Of a stretch of DNA of 35,773 nucleotides, positions 26,203-34,980 are shown in pieces. The stretch is taken from contig JAPLNJ010000284.1 in NCBI GenBank assembly GCA_026692885.1, positions 1 to 35,773 of the forward strand, read 5' to 3'. The position numbers and the translations under genes were made by a program. Below the pieces are notes generated by a model, which saw nothing but the letters and a program-made list of their open reading frames with translations, was not told where the DNA came from and ran no database searches. Origin of the DNA: Planctomycetota bacterium. GTDB lineage: Bacteria; Planctomycetota; Planctomycetia; Pirellulales; Pirellulaceae. Within the stretch, counting starts at the first letter, position 1, and each line of letters opens with the position of its first letter.

Positions 26203-28512
26203 CTAGGACAAGCACCGTTGCAGGATCTTCTGAAACTCGTTCATGGTGATCGGTTTCGCCAAATAGTCGTTGCAGCCGGCCTGCAGGCATCGCTCCCGAT
26301 CCCCGGCCATGGCGTAGGCCGTCACGGCCACGATCGGGCCGCGCCAGCCTTGCTGCCGGAGCCGTTGTGTGGCTTCAAAGCCGTTCAGGCGAGGCATCTG
26401 CATGTCCATCAGGATCAGAGCGTAGGGCTTGCCCTCAGCCTGGGACCGCTCCGCCAGTTCGCACGCCACTTGACCATCTTCGGCCAGGTCGACATCCAGC
26501 TTCCGCTTCTTCAGCAGATGACGAATCACCATCTGGTTGTCGGGCGAGTCCTCTGCGAGGAGCACGCGCCCCTGGAGTTCTCGTGCCGGCTGGACGGCCG
26601 GGAGGGATTCTCGCGCGTAAGACAGTTCCGGCAGCGCTGGCGGCAAGCAGACGCCCTCCGGCAAGCCGGTATCGATGGTCAGGCTGAACGTACTGCCACG
26701 GCCGATTTCGCTGGTCACCACGATCTCGCCACCCAGGGCCTTGGCCAGGCGTTGGGAGATGGCCAAGCCCAGGCCCGTGCCACCGTAACGACGAGTGTTG
26801 CTGCCGTCCACTTGCATAAAGGGCTGGAACAGTTTGCCGAGCTTGTCCGCCGGAATCCCGATGCCCGTATCCGTGACTGCGAACTGTAACCGCGAACCCT
26901 CTGCCAAGGCCTGGATCGTTAGGTGGACCTCTCCTTGCTCGGTAAACTTCACGGCATTGCCCAGGAGGTTTACGAGCACCTGGCGCAGACGGGCCGGATC
27001 GGTGTGGATGGTTTCGGGCAGCGGAAGCCGGCAGACCCGTTGGAGACCGATGCCCTTCCCGGCGGCCCGCAGCTTCACGACCTCCAACACGTCCTCAATG
27101 ATCCGTTGGAGCTGACAGGGGGTCTTTTCGATGACCAATCTGTCCGCCTCAATCCGTGATAGATCCAAAATGTCGTTGATCAGTCTCAGGAGGGCATTTC
27201 CATTGTTCTGAATCGACTCCACGAATTCGGCTTGCTCGGTATGTGTCAGTTCGGTGTCCGCCAACAAATCGCTGAAGCCTAGAATGGCGGTCATCGGCGT
27301 GCGGATTTCATGGCTCATGTTGGCCAGAAACTCGCTCTTGAGGCGGCTGGCCGTTTCGGCCGCAGCTTGGGCCAAGTGCAGTTGCTCCTCGGTCCGCTGG
27401 CGCTGAATGCCCAACGCATAGGACTCGGCCAGCCGCCGGACAGCCCCCACGTCCTCGTCGGTGTACTCGCGTCCCGGATTGGCCAGGGCGATTTGACCGA
27501 CCAACTCATCTCCCAACAAAACCGGGACGGCGAGCAACTGCCGCAGTGGCACATGACCGGGAGGCACGCCCAGCGCGGCTGGGTGCTCCGGGGGCGAGTT
27601 CGTGAAGAATCCTTGGCGCGTGTTGAGGGCTGCTCCCCATAGGCCGCGATATGTCCCGTCGCTGCTTCGTGGCATGACAATCGGTCGATTTCCCTGATGA
27701 CCTTCCGGCAGCATCTCGGTGAAGGTGTGGGCCACGTGCTCACCGGTCGCCGGATCGACAATTGAGACAAAACCGTGCTCGCTGCCCGACAGGAGGAGGG
27801 CTTGTTCCAGCACCGCCTGAGCCATCGCGACCAGAGAAGCGGCGGGCGAAATCAACGGTTTGTGCAAGATGGCCAAGGCCGAGGTCACGGCCCCATCCCA
27901 ACGCACATGTTCCTCCGCCCGTTTCCGCGCGGTGATGTCGCTCAGCGTGACCCGGCAGACAGGCGTCTGGCACTCCCCGTCCTGCCTCACCGTCGCCTCG
28001 AGCCTGGCCCAGAACCAGGTGGCATCGTGCCGGGCCATCCGCAATTCGCACACCTGCGGCTGGGCCGTCGCCAACAACTGCCGACGGTGCCGGTAGTAGG
28101 TATCCTCGTCTTCGGGGACGATGAAGCGGGACAGCAACTGCTTGACCAACTGACCGCGGGGCATTCCGAGCAGGGTAGCGGCAGTGAGATTCGCCTTCAA
28201 GATTAGACCCTGTTCGCTCAGGGTGACATGGCCCACGGGGGCCAGGTCGTACAGGTCGAAATACTCAGCTCGCGAGGTCTGCAGTTCCAGCTGCGCGCGG
28301 CGCAACTCCTCGTTCTGCAACTCCAATTCGACCTGATGCACACGCAGTTCATGGAACAGACGCCGCGTCTCGTCGAGCGACATCGTCGCGATGTTCTCCG
28401 ACGCCTGTGCCGCGTTATTCCGGGTGATCTCTTCGGCCTGCTGGCGCAGCAACTGTCCTGCCGAAGGCGTCGCGGGGGCTGCTTGTTCGAGTCGGTCATC
28501 CTGGTCTTGCAT
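26203..28512 (-). CDS. Hybrid histidine kinase with PAS, GAF and receiver domains
   Basis: 769-aa cytoplasmic sensor; no membrane helix is seen. It starts with a helical region (20-80), then PAS (about 81-200, ending in the 'DITARKRAEE' tail) and GAF (about 210-375). HisKA follows with phospho-acceptor His401 in SHEIRTP, then HATPase with Asn519, DTGIGIP at 548-554 and GTGLGLA at 578-584. The C-terminal receiver has acidic residues at 654-655, phospho-acceptor Asp703 in LMDMQMP and Lys753. It lies 15 bp after the CheB-CheR fusion and is probably cotranscribed with it. The signal probably comes from a small ligand bound by PAS or GAF. No separate output regulator is adjacent, apart from the phosphatase further right. 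Confidence 0.94.
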   Translation of the reverse strand: MQDQDDRLEQAAPATPSAGQLLRQQAEEITRNNAAQASENIATMSLDETRRLFHELRVHQVELELQNEELRRAQLELQTSRAEYFDLYDLAPVGHVTLSEQGLILKANLTAATLLGMPRGQLVKQLLSRFIVPEDEDTYYRHRRQLLATAQPQVCELRMARHDATWFWARLEATVRQDGECQTPVCRVTLSDITARKRAEEHVRWDGAVTSALAILHKPLISPAASLVAMAQAVLEQALLLSGSEHGFVSIVDPATGEHVAHTFTEMLPEGHQGNRPIVMPRSSDGTYRGLWGAALNTRQGFFTNSPPEHPAALGVPPGHVPLRQLLAVPVLLGDELVGQIALANPGREYTDEDVGAVRRLAESYALGIQRQRTEEQLHLAQAAAETASRLKSEFLANMSHEIRTPMTAILGFSDLLADTELTHTEQAEFVESIQNNGNALLRLINDILDLSRIEADRLVIEKTPCQLQRIIEDVLEVVKLRAAGKGIGLQRVCRLPLPETIHTDPARLRQVLVNLLGNAVKFTEQGEVHLTIQALAEGSRLQFAVTDTGIGIPADKLGKLFQPFMQVDGSNTRRYGGTGLGLAISQRLAKALGGEIVVTSEIGRGSTFSLTIDTGLPEGVCLPPALPELSYARESLPAVQPARELQGRVLLAEDSPDNQMVIRHLLKKRKLDVDLAEDGQVACELAERSQAEGKPYALILMDMQMPRLNGFEATQRLRQQGWRGPIVAVTAYAMAGDRERCLQAGCNDYLAKPITMNEFQKILQRCLS

Positions 28513-28527
28513 GGTGCACCCACACTA

Positions 28528-31500
28528 TTAGATCACTTTTGGCCTTTTCACCCGTTCCGTGGTCGCAATCGCATACACTTGCCCGGCTTCATTCACCAAA
28601 GCGGTCGAGGTCATCGAGACATCTAGCACCGTACCGTCTTTACAGATCCGTTGGGTACGATACGGCTCCAGGATTTCCGTCTGGCTCAGCTGATGGACCT
28701 TGACCAGAGCTTTCTCACGCTGCTCTTCGGGGATGCGGTCGCGGACGTTCATCACCAGTGCCTCGGCTTCCGTCCAACCATACAGCCTGACCGCTCCCCC
28801 GTTCCAGGCCAGGATGCGGCCCTCCAAGTCCTGCAGGGTGATGGCATCGCGTGCATCGCGCACGACCACCGCCAGACGGTGCAACTCATTGGCTTTCCGC
28901 AACGCTTCCCGCGTCTGCTTCATCTCCGTGATGTCCACAAAGGTGAGCACCGCGCCCTCGATCACGTTGTCCAGCGTGCGGTAAGGCTGGATGCGCATCA
29001 TGTACCACTTGCCACTGGTGGTCTGCATTTCCAGCTCTTTGCGAACCAGCGTGTCCAGCACGGCCTGCACGTCTGCCACCAGACGGTCGTAGCCGACCAG
29101 ATTGGAGACTACATGACCCACAGGTCGCCCCACGTCGCTCAAAATCAGGTTGATGATCTGGGTGGCGGCGGGGGTGAATCGCAGGATGCGCAATTGATGG
29201 TCCACGAAGACCGTGGCGATGCCGGTGCCCGCCAGCAGGTTGTTCATGTCGTTGTTGGCCCGCGACAAGTCAGTCAACTTGTTCTGCAATTCGGCGTTGA
29301 CCGTAGCCAGTTCCTCATTGACCGACTGCATCTCCTCGTTCGAGGACTTCAGCTCTTCGTTGGAAGTCTCCAACTCCTCGTTGGCGGCCTGGAGGTACTC
29401 CTCCTTGGCCCGCAACGCGTGCTGGAGCGCGGCGATGCGGGCGCCGGCGTCCCCAGTCTCCGAGCTGTCCGCCCCCACGACAGCTGGCACGGCGGCGGCC
29501 AGCTGCGGCACCTGTTCGGGGTTGCTCGGCGGCGATTCCTCCAGAGTGATGAGGTACACGGGCGTCTCCAGAGTTGTTGCGGCGGGGCCTGCCGTCACCG
29601 GCCGGACGGTCAGGTTGACCGTCGTGAAATCGCCATTGGTTTTGACGTGCAGGCCCAGGTGACGCACGACCTCTCTGGTCCTCGCCGCATTGTGCAGGGC
29701 CGCGGTCAACTCGTGCCGCAAGCCTTCGCGGGCCATCTTCAGGATGTTGCTGACGCCGGGCTCACCAGGGGTCGGTTCCAAGTACATGCCAGTGCGGCCG
29801 TGCAGGTAGTGGATGTCGCCCTGCCCGTTGACCAGCGCGCCGGCCGGAGCAACATGCTGCAGGAGCAGCTGTTCGGTCCACTCGCGCAGCGACCGTTTCC
29901 CAGAGTTGGCCGTCTTCTCGGCGGTCCGTGGGACCGCCCCATCGGTCGCCGTCATGGGCGGGACAAAGCGACTCAGGGCCGCGTGCGGTGCGTTGGAAAT
30001 ACCCTCTTTGCGCTGATACAGCTTCAACTTACGTTCCACCGTGGCAAACAGATCGTCAAACTCGCCCACGGTCTCCGAGGTACCCAGGAAGAGAAAACCG
30101 CCCGGGTTCAGGGCGTAGTGAAACAGGAACATGAGCTTCTTCTGGAAGTCCCCGCCCAGATAGATCAGCAGGTTGCGGCAACTGATGAGATCCAGTTTGG
30201 AGAACGGCGGGTCCTTGATCACATTCTGCTCGGAAAACACCAGCATGTCGCGGATGCCTTTGTGGATGCAGTAGGCACTGCCGCCGGGCTCGGCCGCGAA
30301 AAAACGCGCCAGCCGTTCCGGCGAAATGTCGGTGGCAATGCTGGCCGGATAGAGGCCGGCCCGGGCCGCGACAATCGCCCGACTGTCAATGTCTGTGGCG
30401 AAGACCTGCACCTTGAAACTCTGCTTCAACGTCTCCAGACGCTCCTGCAGCAGGATCGCGAGGGAATAGGCTTCCTCGCCGGTGGAACAGCCCGGCGACC
30501 AGACGCGAATCACGGCGCTGGCGGGCTTGCCGGCAAACAGTTTGGGGATGACTTGTTCCTCGACGGTCTGGAAGGCCTGGGGATCGCGGAAGAAATTGGT
30601 CACACCGATCAGCAGGTCGTGAAACAAGGCTTCCACCTCCACCGGCGTCTGCTGCAGGTACTTGACGTACCCGTCCAGCGTTGCGATCTGGTGGACGGCC
30701 ATGCGCCGCTCGATGCGGCGATTGATGGTACTCGACTTGTACTGGGAGAAGTCGTGGCCAGTCTGTGCACGCAGCAGGATGAAGGCTTTCTTCAAAGCAT
30801 CCTGGGTCTTGGACGCCGGGACAGTGGTGGGCCGGAATGGTTTGCCGAAGGCATGGGTCGCATAGGCGATCAGCTGGGCCGGCATCTCGGCTGGCGGTAG
30901 CTCGAAGTCCACCAGGCCGGTGGCGAGAGCGCTACGCGGCATGCCGTCGTATTCGGTGGAGGCGGGGTTCTGGGCCATGACCATGCCGCCCTCACCCTTG
31001 ATGGCCCGCACGCCAAGCGTGCCGTCACTGCCGGTGCCTGAAAGCACAATGCCGACGGCCCGTTCATGCTGATCTTGGGCCAGGGAGCGGAAGAAGAAGT
31101 CGATCGGGAGTCGCTGCCCACGGGGTGCAGATGGTTCCAGCAGTTGGAGCGTGCCATTCAGAAAGGCCATGTCGCGGTTGGGCGGGATGATGTAGGTGCA
31201 GTTGGGTTGCACCACCATCCCGTCCTCGACCTCGAAGACCTGCATGCGGGTGTAGCGTCGGATGAGGTCGGTCAGGATGCTCTTGTGGTCCGGGGCCAGA
31301 TGCTGCACCAGGACAAAGGCCATGCCGGGATCGGTGTCAGCAGGTAGGCCGGAGAAGAATGCCTCGAAGGCCGCCAGCCCACCTGCCGACGCGCCGATAC
31401 CGACAATCGGAAAGACTTGCTCCGGAGCTACGTCCTGGGGGGGTGTAGTTAGTGCATCAAGTGGGGCCTCTGCCGGAATCTGAGACACGCTCGCCGGCTC

Positions 31501-31536
31501 GGCGGGTGGTGCCTGGGGTTGTTCGTTCTCGTTCAT
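28528..31536 (-). CDS. CheB-CheR-PAS fusion sensor protein
   Basis: 1002-aa protein. ATG at 31536 follows GGTGG; the frame is open to 31572. Domains are a CheB methylesterase at about 42-225 with catalytic Ser50 (GASAGG), His79 and Asp171 (GTGSDGT), then a CheR methyltransferase at about 245-510 with the SAM loop 'SPGCSTGEEAYS' at 347-358 and 'DLISCRNLLIYL'. A coiled coil of repeated Asn-Glu-Glu units (about 690-750) joins it to two PAS domains. It has no kinase of its own; the hybrid kinase downstream is the obvious partner. Fusions of this type are common outside classical chemotaxis. No methyl-accepting receptor or CheA is visible here, so the methyl-group target is unknown. Confidence 0.93.
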   Translation of the reverse strand: MNENEQPQAPPAEPASVSQIPAEAPLDALTTPPQDVAPEQVFPIVGIGASAGGLAAFEAFFSGLPADTDPGMAFVLVQHLAPDHKSILTDLIRRYTRMQVFEVEDGMVVQPNCTYIIPPNRDMAFLNGTLQLLEPSAPRGQRLPIDFFFRSLAQDQHERAVGIVLSGTGSDGTLGVRAIKGEGGMVMAQNPASTEYDGMPRSALATGLVDFELPPAEMPAQLIAYATHAFGKPFRPTTVPASKTQDALKKAFILLRAQTGHDFSQYKSSTINRRIERRMAVHQIATLDGYVKYLQQTPVEVEALFHDLLIGVTNFFRDPQAFQTVEEQVIPKLFAGKPASAVIRVWSPGCSTGEEAYSLAILLQERLETLKQSFKVQVFATDIDSRAIVAARAGLYPASIATDISPERLARFFAAEPGGSAYCIHKGIRDMLVFSEQNVIKDPPFSKLDLISCRNLLIYLGGDFQKKLMFLFHYALNPGGFLFLGTSETVGEFDDLFATVERKLKLYQRKEGISNAPHAALSRFVPPMTATDGAVPRTAEKTANSGKRSLREWTEQLLLQHVAPAGALVNGQGDIHYLHGRTGMYLEPTPGEPGVSNILKMAREGLRHELTAALHNAARTREVVRHLGLHVKTNGDFTTVNLTVRPVTAGPAATTLETPVYLITLEESPPSNPEQVPQLAAAVPAVVGADSSETGDAGARIAALQHALRAKEEYLQAANEELETSNEELKSSNEEMQSVNEELATVNAELQNKLTDLSRANNDMNNLLAGTGIATVFVDHQLRILRFTPAATQIINLILSDVGRPVGHVVSNLVGYDRLVADVQAVLDTLVRKELEMQTTSGKWYMMRIQPYRTLDNVIEGAVLTFVDITEMKQTREALRKANELHRLAVVVRDARDAITLQDLEGRILAWNGGAVRLYGWTEAEALVMNVRDRIPEEQREKALVKVHQLSQTEILEPYRTQRICKDGTVLDVSMTSTALVNEAGQVYAIATTERVKRPKVI

Positions 31537-31987
31537 CGTTTCCACCCTCGCAACGCGGTTCAACCGCAACAAGAATCGCGGTCGGCCAAAAAGGGACGTG
31601 TCGTTTCCGTATCCTTGGATTGTAACCGTTTGTCCGCTGTCAAGCGCCTAGGCGAGAGAATCCGTCCCGGTACGGGACGCCGCAGAGACTGAGGTGAGGC
31701 GATGCACCTGCCCCGCCCGCTCATATGGGATTCCACTCTGCGGGTTGTTTTCCCCGTTCCGAGTCGTAGAATTACCCCAGTCCGAAGATGCTGTAAGGAA
31801 TTTGAAAGCGTCTCGGCGCGGGAACCTTGAACTCGTCGGATGACTAGATGAAGGGTAACCCGTTCGTGCCGGGGGGGCCCGTCGAAGAGTAAACCGACGT
31901 GGTTGAATGCCTTCGGGTGTTTGGCCACGTCGGTTCTTTTTGAGCTTGGCGGCGCGATCGCAGTCGCAACCAGCAGGGACGAACCTC
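31537..31987. other. Divergent intergenic region
   Basis: 451 bp between the leftward CheB-CheR operon and the rightward DUF2294 gene. The right half carries the structured leader described separately. The left half must hold the promoter of the sensor operon, but no clear -35/-10 pair stands out. No gene is seen. Confidence 0.4.
31814..31942 (+). promoter_or_regulatory. Structured leader with terminator-like hairpin upstream of the DUF2294 gene
   Basis: A stem CGGCGCG/CGTGCCG (31814-31820 with 31865-31871, one G-U) encloses about 44 nt. It is followed by a long hairpin: AACCGACGTGG (31892-31902) with CCACGTCGGTT (31925-31935), an inner CC-TTCG-GG tetraloop stem, then CTTTTTG. The second hairpin has the form of an intrinsic terminator and lies 46 bp before the ATG at 31988. 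With no gene upstream on this strand, an attenuator or riboswitch-like control of the following gene is a reasonable inference. No known riboswitch class was recognised. Confidence 0.5.
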
Positions 31988-32404
31988 ATGGACAAGATGG
32001 ACAAGTCCGACCGAACCATGGCGCAGCAGGTTGCCGTCGCAGCCAGTGATTTTCAGCAGCAATCGACGGGGGTTACGCCCAAAGCGGTGACCGCGGTCCT
32101 CAGTGAGGACACGCTGGTGGTCACGCTGCGCGGGGCTTTGTCGCCAGCCGAGAAAGCCCTCACCCAGCGAAACCCGGCCGGCGCATCGCAAATGCAGGAG
32201 TACCACCGACAGTTGTTCGCCGATGCCTGTCAACCGCTCCGACAGGAAATCCAGAGAATCGTCGGGGTGGAGGTACGCGAAGCAACTGCCGAAGTCGCAA
32301 CGACCGGAACAATAGTCCAGGTATTTCTACTCGCCCACGGCGTCTCGGCGGAGATCTGGAACGGGCAGTACGTGCAGGACAACGGACGGACGCGGAAATC
32401 GTGA
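31988..32404 (+). CDS. DUF2294/MpsC-like protein
   Basis: 138-aa protein resembling the DUF2294 family (Pfam MpsC). It has 'TGVTPKAVTAVLSEDTLVVTLRGALSPAEKAL' type sequence at about 25-57, a conserved helix 'MQEYHRQLFADACQPLRQEI', and a final 'VEVREATAEV...VQVFLLA' strand pair. ATG 31988 is chosen because AGGGA sits about 10 bp upstream; the longer open frame upstream runs through the leader hairpin. MpsC-type proteins have been tied to Na+/membrane-potential systems in other bacteria, but no partner membrane subunit is encoded nearby, so a regulatory or sensory role is as likely here. It is small, soluble and lies behind a structured leader. Confidence 0.75.
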   Translation: MDKMDKSDRTMAQQVAVAASDFQQQSTGVTPKAVTAVLSEDTLVVTLRGALSPAEKALTQRNPAGASQMQEYHRQLFADACQPLRQEIQRIVGVEVREATAEVATTGTIVQVFLLAHGVSAEIWNGQYVQDNGRTRKS

Positions 32405-32626
32405 TGCACGCCCCCAACGAGAAGTTCGGCGACGCCATCGACTTAACGCTCAAAGACACCGACTTGCTGGTGCAGAACGCTGTGTTCCGGTCGCGACCGG
32501 GTGTGGGCTTGTTGCTCAGTTCGACCGCACTGCGTCGTAACGTCGTGTCACCTGGTGTTGATCACGCTGGGCGCGGAGGTCTTTTGCCGACGTAGGCCAC
32601 TGCCATCATCGAACCCGTCGGGGCGG

Positions 32627-34216
32627 CTAACTTACCGCGGCTCGGGGCAATTTGGGTGACGCCCCATCTGTTGCACCGGGTGCGACCTTGACCACCAACG
32701 CCGTGACATCATCGATGATCTTCGCGGGGAGGGCAAAATCGCAAACGGCTCGGCACAGTCGTTCGACGATTTCACGGGCGGTGCAGTGGCGGTTGGCGAG
32801 CAGCGTCTGTAACGCGCGGGCCGCGCCGAAGGGTTCCCCTTGCTGGGAGCAAGTCTCGAGGATTCCGTCGGTCATAAGCAACAGCGTATCGCCGGGTTCC
32901 AGAGTGACAGGAATCCCTGTCGGAAACTCGGCGTCGGCAGACACCGCCAGTGGCAGAGCCGTGCTTTCCAGGCACGCCTTCACCCCGCCGTCCCGGCCGA
33001 TGAGGTAGCCGGCGGGATGCCCGGCGTTAGCGTAGACGAGGGTGCGACTGCTGAGATCGAGGCGAGCCAAGAGCAAGGTCACGAAGTGCTCATCGGTTTC
33101 CTTTGCCAGGAAGCAGTTGGCCCGCGTCAGGATCTCGCCGACCTCCTGGTGGGTCTCGGCCAGCAACCGCAGCAAGGTGCAGGTCGACGCCATCAGCAAC
33201 GCAGAACTCAGGTCGTGTCCACTGACATCGGCGACCACCAAGCCAATCGCTTGATCGGTCATGGCCAGATAGTCGAAGTAGTCGCCCGCAGTGAATTCGG
33301 CCGGATGCACGGCGCCGAAGATATCCAGTCCCGGCAAGTGCGGTACCGTCTGCGGTAGAAGTCTCGCCTGCGTCCGTCGCGCAGCGAGTAAATTGGCTTC
33401 GTCTTCCCGAAAGGCCTGCTCCGCCCGTTTCTGCTCCGTGACGTCTTCCACCAACCCGTCGTAGCCCACCAAACGGCCAGTGTCGTCGCGATAATGGATG
33501 ATCTTGTCACGCATCCAGCGAATCGTACTGTCGCGATGAATGATCCGGTGTTCCAGGGCCAGCAGTTCCTCGCCGCCCAGGATACAGGCCACGTACTGCT
33601 GTACGCGTTCTCGGTCCTCGTGATGCACCATTCGGAACCATAGGTACGGATCGGCGCCGTAATCTTCGGGCGTGTAGCCGGTGGCCAGCTCGCAACCTGC
33701 ACTATGGGCGGTCGACACCGGCACACCATCGACCAACTGGACCGAGTAGGTGTAGGTCGTCACTGCCGACAACAGCTGATGGTAGCGCCGCTCGTTTTCT
33801 CGCAGCGTCTCTTCCTCAATCCGTTGGCGTGCCACGCGAGCCGACGCACACCGCAGTACCTGAATGAGCCGTTGCGGTTCGAGCCGACGTTTGGCCACGC
33901 CTGCCTCCGCACCCGCTCGCATCGCTTCTGGTAGAACCCCGGCGTCGTCGCTCTCGATCAACGCCACGATTGGGACGTCAGGGCAGCGCCGGTGCAACTG
34001 ATACACCACATCAAGCCCGCGGCCGTCTCTGCGTCGCAGGTCGACCAGGATGGCGTCGAAGACCTCCTTGCCGAATCGCCGCAGCCCGCCGGCTAGAGTC
34101 TCCTCGCACTGCAAGTGAAATTGGTGGTGCTCGACGTCCGCCAAGGTCGCGCAGAACCGACGCGCGAACTCAGTGTCGTCCTCGATCAGCAACACGCGAA
34201 GGAGCGGGTTATCCAT
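32627..34216 (-). CDS. Receiver-PAS-PP2C phosphatase (RsbU/SpoIIE type)
   Basis: 529-aa protein. ATG at 34216 is preferred (GGAG three bases upstream, rather close); a TTG at 34240 is the alternative. The receiver (about 5-125) has acidic Asp13/Asp14, phospho-acceptor Asp59 (LVDLRRRDG) and Lys109. PAS spans about 140-262, with a 'GYDGLVEDVTEQKRAEQ' tail. The PP2C-like SpoIIE domain (about 280-512) shows metal-site aspartates in GDYFD (312), ADVSGHD (330), MTDG (450) and DDVT (503). Such proteins dephosphorylate anti-sigma-factor antagonists when their receiver is phosphorylated. The hybrid kinase 4 kb away could feed it. No anti-sigma or antagonist gene is adjacent, so its target is unknown. 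Confidence 0.93.
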   Translation of the reverse strand: MDNPLLRVLLIEDDTEFARRFCATLADVEHHQFHLQCEETLAGGLRRFGKEVFDAILVDLRRRDGRGLDVVYQLHRRCPDVPIVALIESDDAGVLPEAMRAGAEAGVAKRRLEPQRLIQVLRCASARVARQRIEEETLRENERRYHQLLSAVTTYTYSVQLVDGVPVSTAHSAGCELATGYTPEDYGADPYLWFRMVHHEDRERVQQYVACILGGEELLALEHRIIHRDSTIRWMRDKIIHYRDDTGRLVGYDGLVEDVTEQKRAEQAFREDEANLLAARRTQARLLPQTVPHLPGLDIFGAVHPAEFTAGDYFDYLAMTDQAIGLVVADVSGHDLSSALLMASTCTLLRLLAETHQEVGEILTRANCFLAKETDEHFVTLLLARLDLSSRTLVYANAGHPAGYLIGRDGGVKACLESTALPLAVSADAEFPTGIPVTLEPGDTLLLMTDGILETCSQQGEPFGAARALQTLLANRHCTAREIVERLCRAVCDFALPAKIIDDVTALVVKVAPGATDGASPKLPRAAVS

Positions 34217-34980
34217 GTGCTCCGTATTCAGCGCCGGCAAAACGCATCAGGGAGTCCCAAGTTGCCACTGGAAGGGAACCCGGGTGTGCGCAGCTGTTCG
34301 GCCTGGACCCTACTGCCATGCACATCTTTGACTTGGCTTGGGTGAGGTGGTGTCTCGGACACTCGCGTCGGTCTGACGCCTGTGGTGCATTGTCCCACTT
34401 CGACGGAAGGATGCAACACAAAGTTTGGGGGAATGCGGGGAACATCTCCGGCTCCGCGGTGGAGTAAGCCGATACCCGGTGTTCAATTCCGTCGCTACCA
34501 GGCATTGCTCCATCGCCGCAACCTGTGCCCGCGTTCCTGCCAAGCATTTGAAGATCTGCTATGTACCCAACGTTTCCATCACCATCTCGCCAACCTTCAA
34601 GGTGTCGCGCAGCTCCATGGCTCCGATCCTCGCGGCTGCCGTCCCAACGCAAATTTCCGTAGGGACCGGCGCGACATCATGATCCTCGGCAGCGTCAACG
34701 TCCGATGGAAATCTGCCGCATTGCAGTCGATTCCCTCGATCAGAGCGGCCGAGTTCGGGGGGGGGGGCGCAGGAGACGACCTTGCCCCCGCAGCCGCCGG
34801 TGAAGGTGTCCGATACCTAAAAAAAGGCACCCCGGCCACCAACTGGACTCAGACCAGCTACGCAGCGAAGGACGCTTAACAGCTTCCATGTCGGCATCGG
34901 CCGATCTTCAGTCCGCACTCCCACCCACGCCGAGGCGCGAATGCGCCCCGACGTGAACGGGCCGGTATGGAGGCATTGGA
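34217..34980. other. Gene-free interval with an 11-G run
   Basis: 764 bp with only short open frames of mixed quality on both strands, none with a ribosome site or recognised motif. It contains a run of 11 G residues at 34757-34767, which is a likely place for sequencing or replication slippage. A broken gene in this interval therefore cannot be excluded. No transposon end or RNA gene was seen. Confidence 0.4.

Noticed and set aside
25975..26889. 304-codon plus-strand frame
   Set aside because: Antisense to the receiver and HATPase parts of the hybrid kinase.
28651..30900. 749-codon open frame on the plus strand
   Set aside because: It is entirely antisense to the CheB-CheR-PAS gene, is rich in His, Gln and Arg, has no domain, and lacks a ribosome site. 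High GC opens such frames.
32401..32595. 64-codon ORF overlapping the stop of the DUF2294 gene by four bases
   Set aside because: The overlap suggests coupling, but the sequence lacks any recognisable feature, the second half is low in coding quality, and there is no independent ribosome site. It remains only possible.
34382..34879. 165-codon plus-strand frame across the 11-G run
   Set aside because: Mixed composition, no start signal and no recognised motif; kept only as a reason to recheck the homopolymer.
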